Assembly: GCA_002350465.1 (NCBI GenBank)
Contig: DEEW01000099.1
Coordinates: forward strand, 1-9,484
DNA length: 9,484 nt
Direction of reading: 5' to 3'
Origin: Lachnospiraceae bacterium UBA2868
Lineage (GTDB): Bacteria > Bacillota_A > Clostridia > Lachnospirales > Lachnospiraceae
Shown piece after piece: positions 5,461-9,484 of the stretch. Under the pieces are notes generated by a model, which saw only the letters and a program-made list of their open reading frames with translations, made no database searches and had not been told where the DNA came from. Both the position numbers and the translations under genes were made by a program. How positions within the stretch are numbered: position 1 is the stretch's first letter; each line of letters begins with the position of its first letter.

Positions 5461-6327
5461 ATGAGACAAGACAGAGAATATGATGTTGAGGGCGGTTTAG
5501 GTTTAACCGTCAGAAGAATAATTGCCTATATAGTACTTATATTATTAACGGTTCTATGTTTGTTTTGGTTCTATATACTGTTTATTAATGCATCCAGATC
5601 ACACTCGGAACTTACACGAGGTTTTACCCTTATCCCGGGCAAGTATCTCATAACGAACTGGTTAAATGTTATGCACGGAACGCAGCCTATTGTACGCGGT
5701 ATGCTCAATTCATTCATAATTGCGGCGTGTGCTTCGATACTGTGTGTATATTTCTCGACCATGACTGCTTATGCCATTCATGTATATGATTTCAAGGCAA
5801 AGAAGGCGATATTTACATTCATACTTGCGGTCATGATGATCCCGACCCAGGTTACCGCACTTGGTTTCATCAAGCTCGTTCAGGGTATCAAACTTGAGGA
5901 CAGTTTTATTCCTCTTATCATACCGACAATAGCGGCTCCCGCAACGTTCTATTATATGAAACAGTACATGGAGAGTACACTTCCTCATGCTATAGTTGAG
6001 GCTGCCAGAATAGACGGAGCTAATGAAGTTCGTACGTTCAACACGATATCGCTTCCGATGATGAAGCCCGCCATTGCGGTTCAGATGATTTTTACCTTCG
6101 TGTTTAACTGGAACAATTACTTTACTCCTGCACTTATCCTTCATGATGAGAAGAAGAAGACGCTTCCTATTCTTATCGCCCAGTTGCGTTCGGCAGACTT
6201 TTTGAAGTTTGATATGGGTCAGGTTTATGTAACAATCGCATTCTCGATCTTCCCGGTAATCGTTGTTTACCTTTGCTTATCGAGGTTTATCGTAGGCGGT
6301 GTTGCGCTTGGTTCCGTTAAGGGATAG
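5461..6327 (+). CDS. Sugar ABC transporter permease, MalG/UgpE type
   Basis: This 288-residue permease is the second channel subunit of the importer. Six membrane segments are predicted near residues 20-42, 80-103, 115-140, 148-166, 203-220 and 255-275. The EAA loop is EAARIDGA (180-187) followed by ISLP (196-199), and the end GGVALGSVKG is typical of the MalG group. The start ATG has a near-perfect ribosome site, AAGGAGGTGA (5445-5454), which overlaps the stop codon of the first permease and gives 6-base spacing. The two genes are therefore translated from one message with tight stoichiometry. It is the last gene of the importer operon and is followed by a strong hairpin. The transported sugar is unknown, and no glycosidase or regulator is adjacent to suggest one. 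Confidence 0.95.
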   Translation: MRQDREYDVEGGLGLTVRRIIAYIVLILLTVLCLFWFYILFINASRSHSELTRGFTLIPGKYLITNWLNVMHGTQPIVRGMLNSFIIAACASILCVYFSTMTAYAIHVYDFKAKKAIFTFILAVMMIPTQVTALGFIKLVQGIKLEDSFIPLIIPTIAAPATFYYMKQYMESTLPHAIVEAARIDGANEVRTFNTISLPMMKPAIAVQMIFTFVFNWNNYFTPALILHDEKKKTLPILIAQLRSADFLKFDMGQVYVTIAFSIFPVIVVYLCLSRFIVGGVALGSVKG

Positions 6328-6373
6328 ATTGTGAAGGTGTCTGTGAAGCAGACGGATTCCTTACGACATGGCG

Positions 6374-6418
6374 ACAAATTACCCTCACAGATTTCTGTGA
6401 GGGTAATTTGTTGTTTGT
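6374..6418 (+). terminator. Terminator hairpin between convergent operons
   Basis: A perfect 17-bp stem, acaaattaccctcacag (6374-6390) with its reverse complement (6395-6411), has a 4-base loop attt and is followed by tgtttgtat on the + strand. It ends the importer operon. Because the stem is symmetrical and lies 10 bases past the stop of the leftward PHP gene, it may also slow transcription from that side, although no T-run follows it on the - strand. Confidence 0.85.
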
Positions 6419-6421
6419 ATA

Positions 6422-7282
6422 TTAAGAAATAACATCATCTATAAATCGGGTCAGGCCTTCAGGCCATTCGCTTTTCTCCGGAAGGTTGTTGTCACCGAGA
6501 GCGATGAGCTTGTTCTTCCCGTGGTAATCGCTTCCTGCGGTAACGTACAGATCGTATTTCGCCGCAAGTCTTAACATCATCTGGCACAGCTTCGGGGTAA
6601 ATCCGGAGTAAAAGCATTCAACACCCTTTATTCCGAAGTCCATAAGCCTCTTAAGCCGTTCTTCCATTTCGTCGCCGAGGATCAGCTGATCGCCATCTCC
6701 GTAGGGAGGATGGGCAAGAACCGGAATTCCTCCGCTGCCGAGAATCCCTCTTATCGCCTCTTCGGGGCGGACATACTGATCTTTGAAGCGAAGCTTATTC
6801 AAGTATTTATCAAAAGCATCTTCCTTGGATTCGGCATAACCGTACTTGACCATAAGATTGGCAATATGGGGTTTTCCGGGATTATTCAGAGCAAGCAGAG
6901 CGTCGATATCTTCGGGTGAAAAATCAAATCCGAAAGTGTCTTTTATAAAATCAAGCCGTGCCGTAACTTTTTCCATCCTGTACCCGTGACCGAGATCAAC
7001 AACATCGCCTATAGATTTGCCATCCGGATCGTAATTGTATCCGAGGATGTGATATTTGCCGTAATCATCCTTGCAGGAAAACTCTGAGCCGGTGATAAAT
7101 AGCGGATCGCCGCCGGAAAGGCAGCCAAGTATAGTCTTACAGCCTTTTATCGCATCATGGTCGGTAAGAGCGAACATATCTATACCGGCATCCCTGACCT
7201 TGGTGATCATCTCTTCCGGGTTGTCGGTCCCGTCAGACACAACAGAATGCATGTGAAGATCTAATTTTTTTATGTTATTCAT
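6422..7282 (-). CDS. PHP-domain phosphoesterase (TrpH/RNase AM-like)
   Basis: This 286-residue protein is a single PHP domain, a metal-dependent phosphoesterase fold. Metal ligands are recognisable in order: His10 and His12 (HMHS), Asp17, His42 (TDHD), Glu67 (GSEFS), His78, His139 (PHIAN), His191 (AHPPYGDG), Asp252 and His254 (SDYHG). The layout and length fit the TrpH/YciV group, whose studied members remove phosphate from 3',5'-nucleoside bisphosphates and degrade short RNAs from the 5' end; that activity is inferred here. There is no signal peptide, so it is cytoplasmic. An in-frame TAG two codons before the ATG rules out a longer start. The ribosome site is weak: AAGGA sits about 14 bases upstream. 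The gene begins 39 bases after the STAS-kinase gene and is probably co-transcribed with it. Confidence 0.9.
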   Translation of the reverse strand: MNNIKKLDLHMHSVVSDGTDNPEEMITKVRDAGIDMFALTDHDAIKGCKTILGCLSGGDPLFITGSEFSCKDDYGKYHILGYNYDPDGKSIGDVVDLGHGYRMEKVTARLDFIKDTFGFDFSPEDIDALLALNNPGKPHIANLMVKYGYAESKEDAFDKYLNKLRFKDQYVRPEEAIRGILGSGGIPVLAHPPYGDGDQLILGDEMEERLKRLMDFGIKGVECFYSGFTPKLCQMMLRLAAKYDLYVTAGSDYHGKNKLIALGDNNLPEKSEWPEGLTRFIDDVIS

Positions 7283-7321
7283 AACCTGCTAACAATCCTT
7301 ACTAGTCGTGAGTTGGAATAA

Positions 7322-8482
7322 TTAAAAGAGCAATGTATCGTATTTTCCGAGAAGTTCAATAAGCTCGCTCTTCCATAATTCTATCTCAGCCCGGCCTTTT
7401 TCACTCTCGAGTCCCTTACGCCTGATCGAACGCCTTATCATACGCGTATAGCCTATAATACGTGCTTTGTCGGCAACTTCACGGAGCCTGTCTTCATCAT
7501 CGGTATCAAGGTATGCTGCCAATGATTTTTCCCAGAATGTTCTTCCTGTTACGTCATCAAATCCTTGGAAATTGAGAATGAGATTTTTATCGTATTCACT
7601 GTAGCCCACGAATGAATTGAAGATCGATCCGAGCTCGAATATCGGATGTCCGATCGAAAGCGTATCCATGTCAATAAGCAGAACCTCATCATTCTGAAGC
7701 TCGAGATTCTTGGTATGATAATCGCCGTGAAGCATGTGATCATCGTGGGGAACGGCGTTCACAAGATCGAGAAGTTTGTTACCTTCCGCCTCGGGAAGAT
7801 AATCTTTCATGAAGTTCGCCCATCCTACGGCCGTTTGCTTCTGATCGGGAAGTTTTCCTTCGGGAACCAGGGTTGAGTGAATTTTCTTGAGCATATCCAC
7901 ATATTCTTTGACGCACCAGTCCATCTTGTCCGGTTCATTAGCGAGTATCTTGGAGAATGATCTGGCATTTAAGAGCTCAAAAACAGATCCGTAACTGTCA
8001 CCGACCTTTACGACATCATAGGAGATCGCTGTGGGGATTCCGAGGATAAGGGCAAGTTTTGCAACTTCACGCTCGTGCTTTATGTCTTCAAGGGCATCGG
8101 CATTGTTGTAAACCTTGACTACGTTATCCTTATCGATTCTGTATATAGTACCGTTAGCGCCTTTTCCGATCTCTTCGCACCCTTCGATGGATACCACCCT
8201 ATACGCTTTTTCGACGTTCATCATTTCGGTAAAACCGGTCATATCGAATATTTCGTATATTTCGGGAGAAACATTGGAAACGGTTATATCGGGATACTCC
8301 TTTTTAAGGCGGAGTATCACACGCAGGCCCGCACTTGAAATATACTCAAGATTTGAAGCGTCAAGATTAATCGAGCGCCCGTCATAGCTTTCGAGCTTTG
8401 ACATGATCTCCTGCTCAACGGCAGCCGAATTGTCGGAATTGATCCTGCCCTGAAGGGGTATTGTAAAAGTATTGTCAGCCAT
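7322..8482 (-). CDS. STAS domain fused to APH-like kinase domain
   Basis: This 386-residue fusion has an N-terminal STAS (anti-sigma-antagonist type) domain, residues 1 to about 98, and a C-terminal aminoglycoside/choline-kinase-like domain, about 102-386. In the STAS part, LEYISSAGLRVIL (45-57) is the conserved loop; Ser50 aligns by eye with the phosphorylated Ser of SpoIIAA. The kinase part has a Gly-rich loop GKGANGTIYRI (106-116), Lys123, Glu138, catalytic HGDYHTKN (252-259) and a DMD metal motif (271-273), so it should be active. The kinase half resembles the TIGR02172 family, known from Fibrobacter and seen with STAS domains in Lachnospiraceae; this is from memory. The natural substrate is unknown, and drug resistance is not implied. 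A GGAGGT site (8489-8494) sits 6 bases from the ATG. It lies between the membrane-protein and PHP genes with 39-base gaps on both sides. No sigma factor or anti-sigma kinase is nearby. Confidence 0.9.
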   Translation of the reverse strand: MADNTFTIPLQGRINSDNSAAVEQEIMSKLESYDGRSINLDASNLEYISSAGLRVILRLKKEYPDITVSNVSPEIYEIFDMTGFTEMMNVEKAYRVVSIEGCEEIGKGANGTIYRIDKDNVVKVYNNADALEDIKHEREVAKLALILGIPTAISYDVVKVGDSYGSVFELLNARSFSKILANEPDKMDWCVKEYVDMLKKIHSTLVPEGKLPDQKQTAVGWANFMKDYLPEAEGNKLLDLVNAVPHDDHMLHGDYHTKNLELQNDEVLLIDMDTLSIGHPIFELGSIFNSFVGYSEYDKNLILNFQGFDDVTGRTFWEKSLAAYLDTDDEDRLREVADKARIIGYTRMIRRSIRRKGLESEKGRAEIELWKSELIELLGKYDTLLF

Positions 8483-8488
8483 TTAATT

Positions 8489-8494
8489 ACCTCC
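8489..8494 (-). promoter_or_regulatory. Ribosome binding site of the STAS-kinase gene
   Basis: On the - strand this reads GGAGGT, 6 bases from the ATG. It confirms the start at 8482. No convincing promoter is visible in the 39-base gap upstream, so expression probably depends on transcription through the upstream membrane-protein gene or a promoter inside it. Confidence 0.8.
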
Positions 8495-8521
8495 GTAAAA
8501 TTGATTTATAGTAGAGTTTTT

Positions 8522-9484
8522 TTATTCGTTATCCCGCAGCAGATACAGATGTCCGGCTGGATTGTCATATATACAGTCATATTTGTTCATGACACTGTCA
8601 TAAATCTCGGGCAGATTATCTGCGAAGTTATCTCCTATTATGAGCCATTTAGGGGGATTGTTGTCAAGCATTTCCAGAATATCAGTCAGTGCCTGGGGAT
8701 ACAGATCTATGAAATAGGGGAGATTAACCACATATCTGCAGCACGGCATCATATCATTGGCTTCGAACATCTGCATATCTATCATAAATGAAAAGACGCT
8801 GTCCCTTTCATATTCGGGTATAAGAGATGCTATACTTTCGGCATTTTCCTGATATTCTTCGGCACTTTGAAAATCTCTGCCGTAAAGTAAGGTTCTTACC
8901 GTATCAAGTCCGGAGGGTACATAATAACACAAATATATGAAAAACAGTGCAAAGCACAAAGCCTGTTTGTAGTTCTCAAATAGTATTATAGGATCATATA
9001 CTTTGATAAACAGTATGATCGCAAGGAGAAGAGCGGGATAAACGGTAGTAAAATAGTAGTAAAAGGGTGTTCCCAGATGGAGAAGAAGCCAGATTGCAGC
9101 TGACATTGCCATAAGTGTTATGGACAGCTCCTTTTGGAGGCGGTCGCGATGAAGGACGGCGAATATGAATGCGGCAACGCATCCGGAAAGCTTAAGTTCC
9201 CATGTAATGCTGAAGCTTTCATAATAGTCGGTGGAGCGCGAAAAACCCAGCTTAAATACACAAAACAGCATATCCGAGAGCGATGAGTTCATTCCGAAGT
9301 ACACAATGACCGGAAGCGCCGAAATGGCAACACCGAGAAGGATATAAATGATGTTAATGATCAATTTTTTAAAGTTTTTTGTACTTATATCAGTATACAG
9401 AATTGCTGCAATAATTCCGAGGATCGGTGCTGAAACGCTTATCTTCGAGAAAATATCCACACCGAGGGCAAGGCCCAACACAGT
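8522..9484 (-). CDS. Polytopic membrane protein, GT39-like, C-terminal part (5' truncated)
   Basis: The frame is open to the window edge, so the 320 residues seen are the C-terminal part of a longer protein. Counted from the Val codon at 9481, about six membrane segments lie near 12-30, 42-62, 97-112, 118-136, 140-160 and 172-190, followed by a soluble tail of about 125 residues (195-319). The layout, with phrases such as LGLALGVDIFSKIS, YFGMNSSLSDMLFCVFKLGF and a tail ending in PPKWLII and HLYLL, resembles family-39/ArnT-like GT-C glycosyltransferases of Lachnospiraceae, which use polyprenyl-linked sugars on the outer face of the membrane. The catalytic acidic residues expected in the first extracytoplasmic loop are outside the window, so activity cannot be judged. 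It lies 39 bases before the STAS-kinase gene on the same strand. A non-catalytic polytopic membrane protein remains possible. Confidence 0.75.
   Translation of the reverse strand, partial: TVLGLALGVDIFSKISVSAPILGIIAAILYTDISTKNFKKLIINIIYILLGVAISALPVIVYFGMNSSLSDMLFCVFKLGFSRSTDYYESFSITWELKLSGCVAAFIFAVLHRDRLQKELSITLMAMSAAIWLLLHLGTPFYYYFTTVYPALLLAIILFIKVYDPIILFENYKQALCFALFFIYLCYYVPSGLDTVRTLLYGRDFQSAEEYQENAESIASLIPEYERDSVFSFMIDMQMFEANDMMPCCRYVVNLPYFIDLYPQALTDILEMLDNNPPKWLIIGDNFADNLPEIYDSVMNKYDCIYDNPAGHLYLLRDNE

Noticed and set aside
5710..6144. 144-codon open frame on the - strand inside the second permease gene
   Set aside because: The + strand encodes an intact MalG-type permease with its EAA loop; the antisense product is low-complexity and basic without motifs.
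6339..6353. Small gtctg...cagac hairpin after the second permease
   Set aside because: Only 5 bp of stem and no T-run; the 17-bp hairpin just downstream explains termination.
8293..8318. 8-bp inverted repeat gatactcc...ggagtatc inside the STAS-kinase gene
   Set aside because: It lies in well-conserved STAS coding sequence (VILRLKKEYPDI region) and has no T-run, so it is probably a chance result of codon choice.
7322..8482. Reading the kinase domain as an aminoglycoside resistance gene
   Set aside because: The APH fold is shared by many kinases of small molecules; the STAS fusion and gene context give no support for drug resistance.

Overview
The window looks like a chromosomal segment of a Firmicute, most likely a Lachnospiraceae-type gut or rumen bacterium. 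Evidence for this is the roughly 40-45% GC over most of its length, strong AGGAGG-type ribosome binding sites, a lipoprotein sugar-binding protein with an Ala/Glu/Pro linker, a CUT1 sugar transporter without its own ATPase, and a STAS domain fused to an aminoglycoside-phosphotransferase-like kinase. The genus cannot be settled from the sequence alone.

Left part (1-2600, + strand). The window opens inside a high-GC (about 60%) gene for the C-terminal half of an ABC exporter. At about base 800-870 the composition drops sharply. A good housekeeping-type promoter then starts a probable three-gene operon: a cytoplasmic cyclophilin (peptidylprolyl isomerase), a 104-residue acidic protein of unknown function, and a 223-residue exported protein of unknown function with a compact Cys/His cluster. 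A perfect 17-bp hairpin closes this unit.

Middle part (2600-6420, + strand). This is a carbohydrate ABC importer locus: a well-placed promoter, an inverted repeat just after the predicted transcription start (operator or 5' stem), a solute-binding lipoprotein, a strong GC-rich hairpin, a 237-base gap with a second possible promoter, and two MalF/MalG-type permeases. The hairpin would give more binding protein than permease. No ATPase is encoded here, so the permeases probably use a shared MsmX-type ATPase from elsewhere. A 17-bp hairpin lies between this operon and the convergent genes.

Right part (6422-9484, - strand). Three genes run leftward with 39-base gaps: the C-terminal part of a polytopic membrane protein resembling family-39-type glycosyltransferases (5' end outside the window), a STAS-kinase fusion protein, and a PHP-domain phosphoesterase of the TrpH/RNase AM type. 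They are probably co-transcribed, with the promoter outside the window.

The points most worth following up are the STAS-kinase fusion, the exported Cys/His protein, and the abrupt composition change at the left end. None is proven to be a new system; most of the window is ordinary metabolic and transport gene content.
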